Translations under genes and position numbers: made by a program
Shown here: positions 17,708 to 26,481 of the stretch, piece after piece
How positions within the stretch are numbered: position 1 is the stretch's first letter
How the letters are laid out: every line of letters begins with the position of its first letter
Notes under the pieces: model-generated
Told to the model about the DNA's origin: nothing
The model's database searches: none
The model's input: the letters and a program-made list of their open reading frames with translations, nothing else
Origin: Paenibacillus sp. JNUCC32
GTDB lineage: Bacteria; Bacillota; Bacilli; Paenibacillales; Paenibacillaceae
Reading direction: 5' to 3'
Assembly (NCBI RefSeq): GCF_014863545.1
Contig: NZ_CP062260.1
Coordinates: forward strand, 4,349,001-4,413,000
Length of the DNA stretch: 64,000 bases

Positions 17708-17795
17708 AAAAAGTCGATAGCTGCTCCAATGCTTGAATAAGCAGGCATCCGGCGAAGGTGTCTCGCAAGCTGCGGGCTCTGTTTGCTGTATGCCA

Positions 17796-17833
17796 TAGAA
17801 AAAGGCTCATGCGAACCTGCCGCAAGAGCCTTT
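17796..17833 (-). terminator. Terminator of the CYTH gene
   Basis: Stem AAAGGCTC/GAGCCTTT followed by TTTTTC on the minus strand, about 95 bp after the stop at 17926. Confidence 0.65.
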
Positions 17834-17925
17834 GTTCTAACCGTATGGTGAGGGCGTTGTCCCTCGCATCTGATCTGACCGCGCTTGCCCCAAGCGCCTG
17901 CCGCCCTATTCGAGCCTTATTCCGC

Positions 17926-18435
17926 TCAGGCTTCCCTGCCTGCTTGAAGCTGCAGATCCCGCCATACCTTTTTGTTGCTGTATTGTTTGTCCGTGCTGAT
18001 ATCTTGTCCGAACCATGCCGGCGGCACAAAGCCGTCAGCGGCTTCCAGGGAAGGAAATTCGACTTCCAGCACTAGCAAGCTTATCTGCACATAATCGTCG
18101 ATTTCGATGATCGTGCTGCCCCAACGGGCGGTTACCCGTCTCTTGGTCAACGGAATCGCCCCATGCGCCTTGACTACCTGATCGTAGAGACCTTCGGAAA
18201 TCGCATATTCAACTTCTTCCCGGGCAATTCCCCACCCTTTTTTGAACGTATGGGTGAATTCGAGCCGACCCGATGTCAGATCCGTTATTTTCCGGACCCG
18301 CAGCTCCTGGTCCCCATCCAATGCCAAATACGTCTGCTCGATGAACTGCTCCTTCTCGACCACGATGCTTCCTTCCTGAATCAACTCATCGGGATAAGCC
18401 TCCAGAAGGTATTTGCGTTCGATTTCAATCGCCAT
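17926..18435 (-). CDS. CYTH-domain protein (triphosphate tunnel metalloenzyme family)
   Basis: A 169-residue soluble protein. It opens with MAIEIERKYLL, the EIERKYL metal-binding signature of CYTH/TTM enzymes, and contains ELRVRKIT and EIDDYVQ, which contribute charged tunnel residues. CYTH proteins hydrolyse inorganic or nucleoside triphosphates; bacterial members are often tripolyphosphatases. The ATG at 18435 has GGAGG about 11 bases upstream; an in-frame ATG 18 bases earlier has no ribosome site. The exact substrate is unknown. Confidence 0.88.
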   Translation of the reverse strand: MAIEIERKYLLEAYPDELIQEGSIVVEKEQFIEQTYLALDGDQELRVRKITDLTSGRLEFTHTFKKGWGIAREEVEYAISEGLYDQVVKAHGAIPLTKRRVTARWGSTIIEIDDYVQISLLVLEVEFPSLEAADGFVPPAWFGQDISTDKQYSNKKVWRDLQLQAGREA

Positions 18436-18507
18436 GAGTGTGATATCCTCCATTCGTCATTCCCATTCTGCTGATTCCATTATAAGGACCCGCAGCCCCA
18501 GCGACAA

Positions 18508-18552
18508 ATAAAAAGCGATAGAAGGTATACGCTGGGCATACTTCTATCGCTT
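18508..18552 (-). terminator. Terminator after the DinB pseudogene
   Basis: An AAGCGATAGAAG/CTTCTATCGCTT stem, extended with one bulge, then TTTTTATTT on the minus strand. Confidence 0.75.
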
Positions 18553-18564
18553 CGTGTTCATGCA

Positions 18565-19029
18565 TTACTTTATCAATTTTCTATAAGCCTTGATCGTCTG
18601 CGTGTGCATGCCTTCGTGGTACAAGCTGAACGTAAGAAACTCGCCGACGGTTTGGAACGTTACGGGACCGATCGTCAGCGGGTGGGCCGAGGCCTGGTCC
18701 AGGCGATTCGAGAAGGTTTCGCGGATCCGGGCGGTTTGCTCCTGCAAAAGCTCTGCCAGCTCGGACAGCGCAGGCGGCTTCGACGTCCAATCGGCCGGCT
18801 TGGTTCCGGTTGCAAACCATGCCTCGAATCCTTCCGGAAGACGCGGCTGCTCGCCCGCGGTCGCAAAAGCGAACTGCTCGGTTACGGTGTAGATGTGCCC
18901 GAGATTCCAGCGAATGCTATTCGCGAAACCTTCCGGGATGATATCCGCTTCCTATTCCGTTACGTGTTCCACCGATTTCAAGGTTGCTCCTCTGGCAAAA
19001 TCCAATTGGTTGAAAATCGCTTCATTCAT
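18565..19029 (-). pseudogene. DinB-family gene interrupted by an in-frame amber codon
   Basis: Read from the ATG at 19029, which follows GGAAGGGG at good spacing, the frame encodes 25 residues of a DinB/YfiT-like four-helix protein. Then comes a TAG at 18952-18954, and the same frame runs on for another 128 codons to TAA at 18565. Translated through the stop, the product is 154 residues and looks intact, including SIRWNLGHIYTVTEQF and the later LYHEGMHTQTI; these hold His residues of the DinB metal site. Family members include putative thiol transferases and damage-inducible proteins. The promoter side, ribosome site and terminator are all intact, so the lesion looks recent. A sequencing error or amber read-through is possible. 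Confidence 0.8.
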
Positions 19030-19097
19030 ATCATAATCCCCTTCCAATTCGTACGTAACTATCCTATCGTAATATTTTGCCTATCGCAACTTTCCAT

Positions 19098-19127
19098 TTG
19101 AAGCGCCTCTTGGATCATGTTTATACT
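19098..19127 (+). promoter_or_regulatory. Possible promoter of the first aldo/keto reductase
   Basis: TTGAAG (19098-19103) and TATACT (19122-19127) with an 18-bp spacer, about 36 bp before the ATG at 19163. Confidence 0.45.
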
Positions 19128-19162
19128 ATAGGAAATCTATACATAAAGGAGTGGGATCAAGC

Positions 19163-20137
19163 ATGAATTACCGCCGTCTTGGCAGCAGCGGCCTGAAGGT
19201 ATCGGAGCTGGGGCTCGGCACGAACGCTTTTGGCAAAAGAGCCGATCAAGAAACATCCACCCGGATCCTGGATCACGCGCTGGACCGTGGCATCAATTTC
19301 ATTGATACCGCCAATATTTACGCCGGGTCGGAATCCGAGCGCATCATCGGAGAGGCACTGGCCGGCAAACGCCATAACGTCGTATTAGCCACGAAAGCCG
19401 GACTCGTGAACGGCCAAGGACCGAACGAACGGGGCTCCTCCCGCTATCATTTGCAGCAAGAGCTGGAGAACAGTTTGAAGCGGCTGAGAACCGACTACGT
19501 GGACCTGTATCAGATCCATACGTTTGATCCGGACACTCCCCTTGAGGAGACCCTGCGCACGCTGGACGACATGGTAACATCGGGTAAAGTCAGATATATC
19601 GGCGCCTCCAACTATGCCGCTTGGGAAATCATGAAGGCGCTCGGAATCAGCGAATTGCGCGGATATGCCCGTTATGTATCGACCCAAACCAGTTATTCCT
19701 TGGCAGACCGTACGCCGGAGCTGGAGCTTGTCCCCCTCTGTCTCGATCAAGGCGTTGGCATCATTCCGTATTTCCCGCTGGCCGGCGGCATTCTCACCGG
19801 CAAATACGGTCAGGGCGCAAGCAAGCCTGCCGGCTCCCGCGCGGAAACGGACCCGAACTTCAATCGCTTCCTCGAAGAGCACAATTTGAAGCTCGGTCAA
19901 CAAGTCAGCCAGCTCGCAGCAGAGCACGGCCATTCTCCCAGCGCACTGTCCATTGCCTGGCTGATGGACCGCCCTGCCGTCTCGACCGTCATTGTCGGGG
20001 CTACGAAGACCGAACAGTTGGACGATAACCTGAAAAGCCTCGAGATTAAGCTGGACGAGTCCCTGCGTTCGAGCCTGGATGAAATCAGCGACGGCTTTGT
20101 TCATTCCAAGCCGTTTGCGACGTATCGGCTGGGGTAA
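19163..20137 (+). CDS. Aldo/keto reductase
   Basis: A 324-residue NADPH-dependent oxidoreductase with a TIM-barrel fold. The catalytic tetrad is visible: Asp and Tyr in INFIDTANIYAGSESE, Lys in VVLATKAG, His in LYQIHTFDPDTPLEE. The C-terminal STVIVGATKTEQLDDNLKS supplies the cofactor-phosphate site. It resembles the YhdN/Kv-beta-like branch. The start is ATG 19163 with AAGGAG 11 bases before it; a GTG at 19151 abuts the ribosome site and is unlikely. The gene stands alone with its own terminator. Substrate unknown. Confidence 0.92.
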   Translation: MNYRRLGSSGLKVSELGLGTNAFGKRADQETSTRILDHALDRGINFIDTANIYAGSESERIIGEALAGKRHNVVLATKAGLVNGQGPNERGSSRYHLQQELENSLKRLRTDYVDLYQIHTFDPDTPLEETLRTLDDMVTSGKVRYIGASNYAAWEIMKALGISELRGYARYVSTQTSYSLADRTPELELVPLCLDQGVGIIPYFPLAGGILTGKYGQGASKPAGSRAETDPNFNRFLEEHNLKLGQQVSQLAAEHGHSPSALSIAWLMDRPAVSTVIVGATKTEQLDDNLKSLEIKLDESLRSSLDEISDGFVHSKPFATYRLG

Positions 20138-20158
20138 GCTGCGATGTTCCGCTAATAC

Positions 20159-20205
20159 AAAGAGCTGCTCCGGGACCAACGGCCCTTCGGTGCAGCTCTT
20201 TTTCT
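20159..20205 (+). terminator. Terminator of the first aldo/keto reductase gene
   Basis: AAAGAGCTGC/GCAGCTCTTT stem with a 23-base loop, then TTTTC, 20 bp after the stop codon. Confidence 0.8.
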
Positions 20206-20222
20206 TCTATACTCGAAAACCA

Positions 20223-23200
20223 CTATTTAGACGGCATATCTCCGATCATCCCCGACGCTGATAGCATCCGTAGAAGAATCGTTGCCGTTTCCGCCCTTGT
20301 CATATCACTCCGTGGTCTCAGCTTGGCATCGTAACCGCTCATGAGTCCGCTGAAAACCACTTCGCCTGCAGCCCCCTTCGCCCAGCTTGCCAATTCGGCA
20401 CGGTCTTGGAAAGCAGCCAGCACAGCCTCCGAATCCATGGCCTCTACCATTGGGGAACCCTCAGCGAACTTTAACGCTCTTGCGAAAATAACCATCGCCT
20501 CCTGTCTGGAGATCAAGCCATTCGGCAAAAAGGTCCCGTCGGCATAACCGTGTATGAGTCCGCTCCCGCTTGCCGCCGATACGGCCCCCACATACCAGTC
20601 CCGGGAAGTTACATCTTGAAACGAGCTTGTATTGCCTTGCTCCGTTAAACCGAGCGAGCGTACCATCATGGTGACGAATTCCGCACGGGTTACCGGTTCA
20701 TTCGGATGGAATCCGGCGGCGCCTCTGCCGCCAACGACAAGGCGTGACGCCATCTCGTTCACCGCCGCCTCGGCCCAATGGCCTTTCATATCCGATAATT
20801 CTTCGTCGTGGCTGATTAAAGCATACGTACCGTTGTATAAACCTTTTATTATGGCGTAAGTGCGACCTTCCCGCGTAACCAGCCGGGTTGGTGCGTGATA
20901 GACCTTCCCTTGATCATCCAGCAGGACGGCCGTTGTCACGATGGCAGCTGACCCCTCTGCCACGGGAACTTCCAGCTCCACATAAGAGGAATAGGTATTT
21001 CCGCTCAGCCGTTTTCCTTGATCATAGGCTGCGACGCTAACGTCTATGGAGCCATAATGTTCACCAAAATACTTCCCGTTCCCGACCTGCTTCAGCTTTG
21101 CGCTGATCGCGGCGTTGCCATCGGCTAGCCCAAGTTGAATCGTGCCTTCCTTCGTTCCGGCAAGACTGCCGATCTGTTCAGAAATGGCTTGAACCGGAAT
21201 ACGGACGCTGCCTGCCAAGGTCTCGAATGCAATCATCGCTCCGCTTGCTTCAAGCGCTTTGGCTGACTTGCCATCCAGAACCACCACGGCTTGATCAAGC
21301 CCCTCCGTGGCGCGCAGCCGGACGATCGGTCGGCTGTTCTTCTCCTGTGGCAGCAGCGATTGGAGCCTGTCTCCGTTCATCTTGACGGTCAGCACGGTCT
21401 GTCCATTCTCTTTCGTTATCTCCGATGATATCAAGCCGGTCTGCAATACATCATTGAAATACGACGTGACGTGGCTGCTGCCTGACGGGCTCTGCCCTGA
21501 GCCTGCCCCTTGACCTGCTTGAGAACTCCCGCTTACGCCAGGTCCTTGACCTTCCGAAGATCCTGATCCGCCCCCCGGCGTCCCCGGATTGGAAGGATTT
21601 CCGGGTTCAGGTTCAGGAGAAGCGGCTGCCTCTCTGGTCACATCCACCGTGTAAGTTTTCGTAGCTCCATTCTGAGCCGTAACCACAAGATGAATGCTGT
21701 TGCTTCCTACCGCTAGGCTGATCGAATCTGATGCCTGTCCGGCGGAGACAGCCTTACCGTTTATCGTCACCGTTGCCTGAGGATCGGAAACGCTCGGCGT
21801 TATGCGGATCTCCGTTATACGGTTTCCAACATGGCTAATGTAGCTGGTGACAGCAGGGTTGAATGCCGGAGCAAGCGTTCCAAACGATAATGCTAATCCG
21901 CTTAAATCCGCATCGCCCGGAACGGGTATCTCGGCACCGGCCGGTCTTGCGCTCACCTCTTCCGAAAATGCGCTGGAACCCCCGACGTTACCGGCTTTCA
22001 CCGCAAAATAATAAGTCGTTCCGTTCAGTAAATTCCCTGCCGAATACGTCGAACCCGTAACCGTTGCGATCGGTGAGCTCCCGTATACGCCGGACTCCGT
22101 CCCGGAATAAATATCGTAATAAGTCGCACCCGTTACGGTGGACCACAGTAAGGTCACCTCACCATCTCCTGCTGTAGCCGTCAAATTTGCAGGTGCTAAC
22201 GGTGCTGCGACAGGCCCAGCCTCCGTTGTAAAGCTCCAATCTCCAGGGCCCTTCATGCCTGCATAGAGGTTGCCTGCTGCATCCTGAAATGCGCCCTCCT
22301 CTATTTCGACGTAATAACGCGTAAGATACGACAGCTGTCGCGTCAGACTTACCGCAACCTTCTCGTCGATCACGCTGACGCGGGAGCTATCGGTTACGTC
22401 GATCGACTCGATCTTTTGATGGTCCGCCGCTCTCATAATCGATATGTATTTGCCGCTGCTTGCGGTTACGGGTTCATCGAACGTGAATTCAAGTTTCGTC
22501 CCGATCGGCACGTCATCCGCCAGATGCAGAGGAGTCCGATCCACCACGACAGGCGCATCCGCATCGTTCCATTTGGCATACAGCGTCAGGTTAGCCAGAA
22601 TGGGTGTCTTAAAATCAAATGGAAGCTGAAAGATTCGATCCATATACCACCCCCCGAAGGCATAACCGGGTTTTACCGGATCAACGAGCTTCGTTGCTGT
22701 TGTATGATGAGGGACGACCTCATCTGCCACGGGAGAACCCCCGTTGCTGTCGAACGTCACGGTTTTGGGGAAATAGATCGAGAAATGAACCTCAGCCTTA
22801 TTCCCTGCACGGTCGGTTACGACGAGATCGAATTCCCCTTCCGTGTTAACCCTGTCTCCGCTTTGAAACGCTTGCTGATTGAGCGTTGCGCTCCCTTCAT
22901 TGAAGAAGATTTGCAGCTCCCGATCGTATTGGCCTCCATCTGCCACGCCTGAAACCAGAGGCGCGGTTTGGTCGATCTCAAAATCGGCCTTGACCGTTTT
23001 TCCGCGAGGCGACTCGACGACCAGTCTATACTGGCCATCCTTGCGGATGGTCGTACCGCTGGCAAAAGGCTGCCCGTCCAGCGTTCCCGTGCCATGGGTA
23101 TAAACAGGCGTTACTTCGTGATTATAAATTCCTCCATCGGTTACTCCGCTTATCCGGGGTTCAGGCTCTGCCACGTGGATGGTAACGCTGGTTACGCTGC

Positions 23201-24275
23201 CGCTCTTGTTATTATTGCTAGCGATATATGTAAAAGAATCTGTGCCAACAAAATCGGCATCCGGCGTATAGGTAAAGGAGCCATTCTTATGAAATGTTAT
23301 CTTTCCATGAGCAGGCAGATTCAATATTTTGGCTGTAAGAACATGGGAATCATTACTCATCACCCCCGGGGACGATACCGTTAATGGTGTGGAGACAGCT
23401 GTTGTATATTGATCGGAAACACTTACAGGCTGAACTTGCTGCAGGGTTGGAACGTATCCGTAATGGGATACGTAATACTGCGTCAATGGCTTGCCCCTAA
23501 GATCAGGAACTCCAAATGTTTGGTTCGGAGTTCCCCCAAACTTGTTGCCGATTAACTCATAAAGTGCTCTGTTCGCTGTAACATTCAGAAGCTTGCCGTC
23601 TGCCATATAGGATGCTAGCCCCGGGATTTCCAAAGGAAACATGCGTGTCTCGCCGACATACACCTCACCAGTGTTGCCTGGATGGATCCCGGCCTTGGCG
23701 GCGAAATACCGGATGTTGGGCTGCACAGGGTCAATCTGCGGCAATTTAAAGCTGTCCTGCCTGTCTTGGCCGAATGTAGTACCGTACACACTGTACAGAG
23801 GTTCAGAATCGCTTAAAGCGCGGCCATCCGTCGTCACCCAGTTATCATTCATCTCCATATAGTAGGGAAAGAGTCGAAGCTCCCCCAGCATCGTATTGGA
23901 GGTCAGTCCACTGTCTCTCGGATATAATCCCTCAGCAGCGATATAATATCCCATGCCCGGCACCGGTTCTTCCTCCCGTAAATCAGGCAATGCAAACGTC
24001 TTGGTGCCATCCCCTCCAAAGTTGTTGCCCAGTAGAGTATACAAAGCGGAGTTTTCCAGACTTATCGTTAACACTTGCCCTGCACAATATATCCACCCTT
24101 CGGGACCATCCCGGTAAGGAAATAGACGGACCTCCCCCAGATATTGAGCGTCTGGAAGATTAGCCCTAACCGTCTTCGGAGATGCGAGCACACCCAATAC
24201 AACCTCTAAACCTATTAGAATGGACAACATCACCTTCAACCATTTCGCGGATGCTATCGGCCTTCGTTTTTGCAT
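20223..24275 (-). CDS. Surface protein: tail-collar-like repeats, Ig-like domains, SLH
   Basis: A 1350-residue exported protein; the N-terminal 39 residues are a signal peptide. Three phage tail-collar (microcystin-dependent-protein-like) repeats follow at about 44-115, 128-195 and 204-270; the first has LYTLLGNNFGGDGTKTFALP. Next are a tandem-95/cadherin-like domain (281-370), two short GVxDGGxY Ig-like units (375-500), an InlB B-repeat (503-570), an SbsA-type Ig domain (575-685), a fibronectin III domain (690-778), a cadherin-like sandwich (788-882), a Gly/Ser/Pro linker, and C-terminal SLH repeats. AGGGGGAGAAG precedes the ATG. The back half matches the RCC1-SLH protein at 1.8 kb. A wall-bound adhesive or structural role is likely. 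Confidence 0.9.
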   Translation of the reverse strand: MQKRRPIASAKWLKVMLSILIGLEVVLGVLASPKTVRANLPDAQYLGEVRLFPYRDGPEGWIYCAGQVLTISLENSALYTLLGNNFGGDGTKTFALPDLREEEPVPGMGYYIAAEGLYPRDSGLTSNTMLGELRLFPYYMEMNDNWVTTDGRALSDSEPLYSVYGTTFGQDRQDSFKLPQIDPVQPNIRYFAAKAGIHPGNTGEVYVGETRMFPLEIPGLASYMADGKLLNVTANRALYELIGNKFGGTPNQTFGVPDLRGKPLTQYYVSHYGYVPTLQQVQPVSVSDQYTTAVSTPLTVSSPGVMSNDSHVLTAKILNLPAHGKITFHKNGSFTYTPDADFVGTDSFTYIASNNNKSGSVTSVTIHVAEPEPRISGVTDGGIYNHEVTPVYTHGTGTLDGQPFASGTTIRKDGQYRLVVESPRGKTVKADFEIDQTAPLVSGVADGGQYDRELQIFFNEGSATLNQQAFQSGDRVNTEGEFDLVVTDRAGNKAEVHFSIYFPKTVTFDSNGGSPVADEVVPHHTTATKLVDPVKPGYAFGGWYMDRIFQLPFDFKTPILANLTLYAKWNDADAPVVVDRTPLHLADDVPIGTKLEFTFDEPVTASSGKYISIMRAADHQKIESIDVTDSSRVSVIDEKVAVSLTRQLSYLTRYYVEIEEGAFQDAAGNLYAGMKGPGDWSFTTEAGPVAAPLAPANLTATAGDGEVTLLWSTVTGATYYDIYSGTESGVYGSSPIATVTGSTYSAGNLLNGTTYYFAVKAGNVGGSSAFSEEVSARPAGAEIPVPGDADLSGLALSFGTLAPAFNPAVTSYISHVGNRITEIRITPSVSDPQATVTINGKAVSAGQASDSISLAVGSNSIHLVVTAQNGATKTYTVDVTREAAASPEPEPGNPSNPGTPGGGSGSSEGQGPGVSGSSQAGQGAGSGQSPSGSSHVTSYFNDVLQTGLISSEITKENGQTVLTVKMNGDRLQSLLPQEKNSRPIVRLRATEGLDQAVVVLDGKSAKALEASGAMIAFETLAGSVRIPVQAISEQIGSLAGTKEGTIQLGLADGNAAISAKLKQVGNGKYFGEHYGSIDVSVAAYDQGKRLSGNTYSSYVELEVPVAEGSAAIVTTAVLLDDQGKVYHAPTRLVTREGRTYAIIKGLYNGTYALISHDEELSDMKGHWAEAAVNEMASRLVVGGRGAAGFHPNEPVTRAEFVTMMVRSLGLTEQGNTSSFQDVTSRDWYVGAVSAASGSGLIHGYADGTFLPNGLISRQEAMVIFARALKFAEGSPMVEAMDSEAVLAAFQDRAELASWAKGAAGEVVFSGLMSGYDAKLRPRSDMTRAETATILLRMLSASGMIGDMPSK

Positions 24276-24317
24276 ATTGCAACTTCTCCCCCTAATGCAT
24301 TTGTCCTGTTTCAGTAA

Positions 24318-24360
24318 TATAATACTAAAAAGTATTATAACATTACTAGGGAGTATTATA
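24318..24360 (-). promoter_or_regulatory. Three copies of AGTATTATA upstream of the tail-collar SLH gene
   Basis: TATAATACT (24318-24326) faces AGTATTATA (24331-24339) as a perfect 9-bp inverted repeat with a 4-base spacer. A third copy in direct orientation lies at 24352-24360, exactly 21 bp after the second. They lie 43-85 bp upstream of the start codon, where a promoter is expected, and suggest a protein-binding array. Confidence 0.5.
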
Positions 24361-24431
24361 AATGATGGAAGGTATATTTCAACAAGAAAATGTCTTCTAA
24401 TAGAGGGGGGGCGTTAGCCAAAGAGACACGC

Positions 24432-24470
24432 AAAAAAAGATGGCCTCTGAACCTAGTCAGAAGCCATCTT
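24432..24470 (-). terminator. Terminator of the second aldo/keto reductase gene
   Basis: AAGATGGC...GCCATCTT stem extended by TCTGA/TCAGA, followed by seven T on the minus strand. Confidence 0.85.
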
Positions 24471-24554
24471 ATATAAATCTTTCATACTGCCCTCGGGTTC
24501 TCTTATCCCAAGGGTCCATGCGAAAAAGTTTTAGTTCTTAGTCGATTTACTTCC

Positions 24555-25493
24555 CTATTTCAGAATCTCCTCGATGCGAGTCTGAACATCTTCGTAAAGT
24601 TCGATACCGGATGCCTTCGCATTCTCGGTTACCTGCTCCGGACGGCTTGCGCCGACCAGTGCGCTGGCTACGTTCGGCTGACGCAGAATCCACGCAAGCG
24701 CCAGATTGCCCACGGACACGTCAAGCTCTGCCGCAATCTTCTCCAGCTCGCGAACCTTCGCGATTTTCTCCTCGGTAATGCCTTTGCGCATCCATTCCAG
24801 CTTCGCGGCTCGGCTGTCAGCCGGAATATCGGAGGCAGAGGTATATTTCCCTGTCAGCAGGCCTTGTGCCAGCGGGGAGAATACAACCTGCCCAATGCCG
24901 GAGCGCTCGCTGAGCGGAATGATTTCCTTTTCAATATAACGTTCAAACATATTGTAGATGGGTTGATTGACCACGATGCGGTCGAGGAGGAAACGATCCG
25001 CTACCGTCAATGCCTCCGCAATTTGCGATGCCTGCCACTCGCTGACGCCGACATAGAGCACCTTGCCCTGGCGAACAAGGTCGTCGATCGCGCGAAGCGT
25101 CTCGTCCAGCGGCGTTTCCGGATCATGGCGGTGGCAGTAGAAAATATCCACGTAATCATGGCCAAGACGCTTCAAGCTGGCATGTGCCTGCTCCATGATA
25201 TGCTTGCGGGACAAGCCCCGATCGTTCGGGCCGTCGCCCATCGGCCAGAAGGCCTTCGTGGCCAGCACGTACGATTCGCGCGGATACGCTTTCAAGGTTT
25301 CGCCTACCAATACTTCGGCTGCGCCCTTCTCGTAAACATTCGCCGTATCAAAGAAGTTAATGCCCAGATCATAAGCCGTTTTAATCGCGTTAACCGCATT
25401 CTCGCGTTCAACGTAACCTCCGTATGTAAGCCAGCTTCCCAAGCTGACCTCACTGACCTTGAGACCTGTGCGTCCTAATCTTCTGTATTTCAT
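24555..25493 (-). CDS. Aldo/keto reductase, Kv-beta-like
   Basis: A 312-residue NADPH-dependent oxidoreductase. The tetrad is in INFFDTANVYEKGAAE (Asp, Tyr), YVLATKAF (Lys) and IFYCHRHDPETPLDE (His). VNQPIYNMFERYIEKE and QVVFSPLAQGLLTGKY place it close to the Kv-beta-like reductases. It is not a duplicate of the gene at 19.2 kb, sharing only family-level similarity. It is divergent from an HxlR regulator 160 bp away, a common pairing in which the regulator responds to electrophiles or aldehydes and induces the reductase. The substrate is not known. Confidence 0.93.
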   Translation of the reverse strand: MKYRRLGRTGLKVSEVSLGSWLTYGGYVERENAVNAIKTAYDLGINFFDTANVYEKGAAEVLVGETLKAYPRESYVLATKAFWPMGDGPNDRGLSRKHIMEQAHASLKRLGHDYVDIFYCHRHDPETPLDETLRAIDDLVRQGKVLYVGVSEWQASQIAEALTVADRFLLDRIVVNQPIYNMFERYIEKEIIPLSERSGIGQVVFSPLAQGLLTGKYTSASDIPADSRAAKLEWMRKGITEEKIAKVRELEKIAAELDVSVGNLALAWILRQPNVASALVGASRPEQVTENAKASGIELYEDVQTRIEEILK

Positions 25494-25608
25494 GGCAAAT
25501 CCTCCTTCAATAGATTAACTTGGATGCTACATTAACTATTTTAAAGGAGTTCCTATTCCCACGGAAGAAGTGAAATGTTCTTCACTATATTATAGGAAGG
25601 ATAGCTGA

Positions 25609-25622
25609 TATACTGTAGTATA
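25609..25622. promoter_or_regulatory. Inverted repeat in the HxlR/reductase divergent region
   Basis: TATACT-GT-AGTATA, two perfect 6-bp arms with a 2-bp spacer, 32 bp before the HxlR start. Position and symmetry suit an HxlR dimer operator that controls both genes. Confidence 0.4.
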
Positions 25623-25653
25623 GTTAATAGAATACCGGAAGGAGCCTATGGTT

Positions 25654-25992
25654 ATGGGAAATAAAGCGAGCAGTTACATACCGAAAACTCCCGAACATAT
25701 CGAATGCAATATCGAAAAAACGCTGCTGGTCCTAGGGGGAAAGTGGGCTTTTCTCGTCATTCGGGAGCTCTTTGGAGGCACGAAACGATTTGGCGAGCTG
25801 CAGCGGCAAATCCCGAATGTCAGCCCGCGGGCGCTGACCACGACGCTTCGCCACTTGGAAGAACAGGGCGTGCTGGAGCGCGAAGTATTCCCTACCGTTC
25901 CGGTTACGGTGGAATACACCCTAACGCCGAAGGGCATGGACCTGCATGTCATCTGCAAGGAAATGAAGCTGTGGGCGGCAAGGTGGACTTAA
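25654..25992 (+). CDS. HxlR-family transcriptional regulator
   Basis: A 112-residue winged-helix regulator. It has the family motifs CNIEKTLLVLGGKWAFLVIREL, RFGELQRQIPNVSPRALTTTLRHLE and VEYTLTPKG. The Cys near residue 18 is the position used for redox or aldehyde sensing in HypR/YodB-type members. GGAAGGAG lies 9 bases before the ATG at 25654; an ATG at 25648 is only 3 bases from it. It probably controls the divergent aldo/keto reductase. Confidence 0.93.
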   Translation: MGNKASSYIPKTPEHIECNIEKTLLVLGGKWAFLVIRELFGGTKRFGELQRQIPNVSPRALTTTLRHLEEQGVLEREVFPTVPVTVEYTLTPKGMDLHVICKEMKLWAARWT

Positions 25993-26043
25993 ATTCAAGA
26001 TAGCTGACAGCGTCCGGCAAACGATCCGAACCCGACGGTTAGC

Positions 26044-26092
26044 TCAAAAAAAGCAGCGGCGGATTCCGTTTAACGGGAACCGCCGCTGCTTT
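26044..26092. terminator. Bidirectional terminator between HxlR and KGG genes
   Basis: A 13-bp perfect stem AAAGCAGCGGCGG/CCGCCGCTGCTTT with seven T on the minus side and a short T tract on the plus side. It serves both convergent genes. Confidence 0.85.
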
Positions 26093-26128
26093 GTTAAAAG
26101 CTTGCTATTTTTAGATTGTCGACTTCAT

Positions 26129-26338
26129 TTAATCGTTATTGTTTTGATTGCCGCGGGATTCTCCGCCTTTGCGGCCGATTCCCTCGTAGAACTCCTTATC
26201 GTGGGAATCCGATGTGGCCTCTCCGCCCTTACGGCCGATTTCTTGGTAAAACTCCTTGTCGTGATTCTTGGCCGTTGCTTCGCCGCCTTTGCGTCCGGCT
26301 TCTTCTCTGCTCATTTTGTTGCCGTTGTTGTTAGCCAT
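26129..26338 (-). CDS. KGG-repeat general stress protein, GsiB-like
   Basis: A 69-residue very hydrophilic protein with three repeats of the form GRKGGE, each preceded by EF/EEA-type residues (SREEAGRKGGEA, FYQEIGRKGGEA, FYEGIGRKGGES). It matches the KGG/Con-10/GsiB desiccation- and stress-induced family, which has no known enzymatic activity. TAGGAG lies 8 bases before the ATG. A sigma-B-like promoter is seen upstream. Confidence 0.9.
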   Translation of the reverse strand: MANNNGNKMSREEAGRKGGEATAKNHDKEFYQEIGRKGGEATSDSHDKEFYEGIGRKGGESRGNQNNND

Positions 26339-26385
26339 TGTTCATCACTCCTAAGTTGTTTTTTGTTGCTGCTACGTCATCTATT

Positions 26386-26409
26386 TAACCCTTCGGAAAA
26401 AAATTAAAC
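26386..26409 (-). promoter_or_regulatory. Sigma-B-like promoter of the KGG stress gene
   Basis: On the minus strand GTTTAA (26404-26409) and GGGTTA (26386-26391) are 12 bp apart, close to the general-stress consensus GTTTAA-N12-15-GGGTAT, about 50 bp before the start codon. Whether this organism has a matching sigma factor is not visible here. Confidence 0.4.
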
Positions 26410-26446
26410 ATTACTTGGTTCATTGGGCTTATATCTTCAGAAATGA

Positions 26447-26471
26447 CAAAAGCCGCGGCTCGCGCGGCTTC
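26447..26471 (-). terminator. Terminator of the MerR gene
   Basis: GCCGCG/CGCGGC stem followed by TTTTGTC on the minus strand, just past the stop codon. Confidence 0.6.
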
Positions 26472-26481
26472 ATCATAGGAT

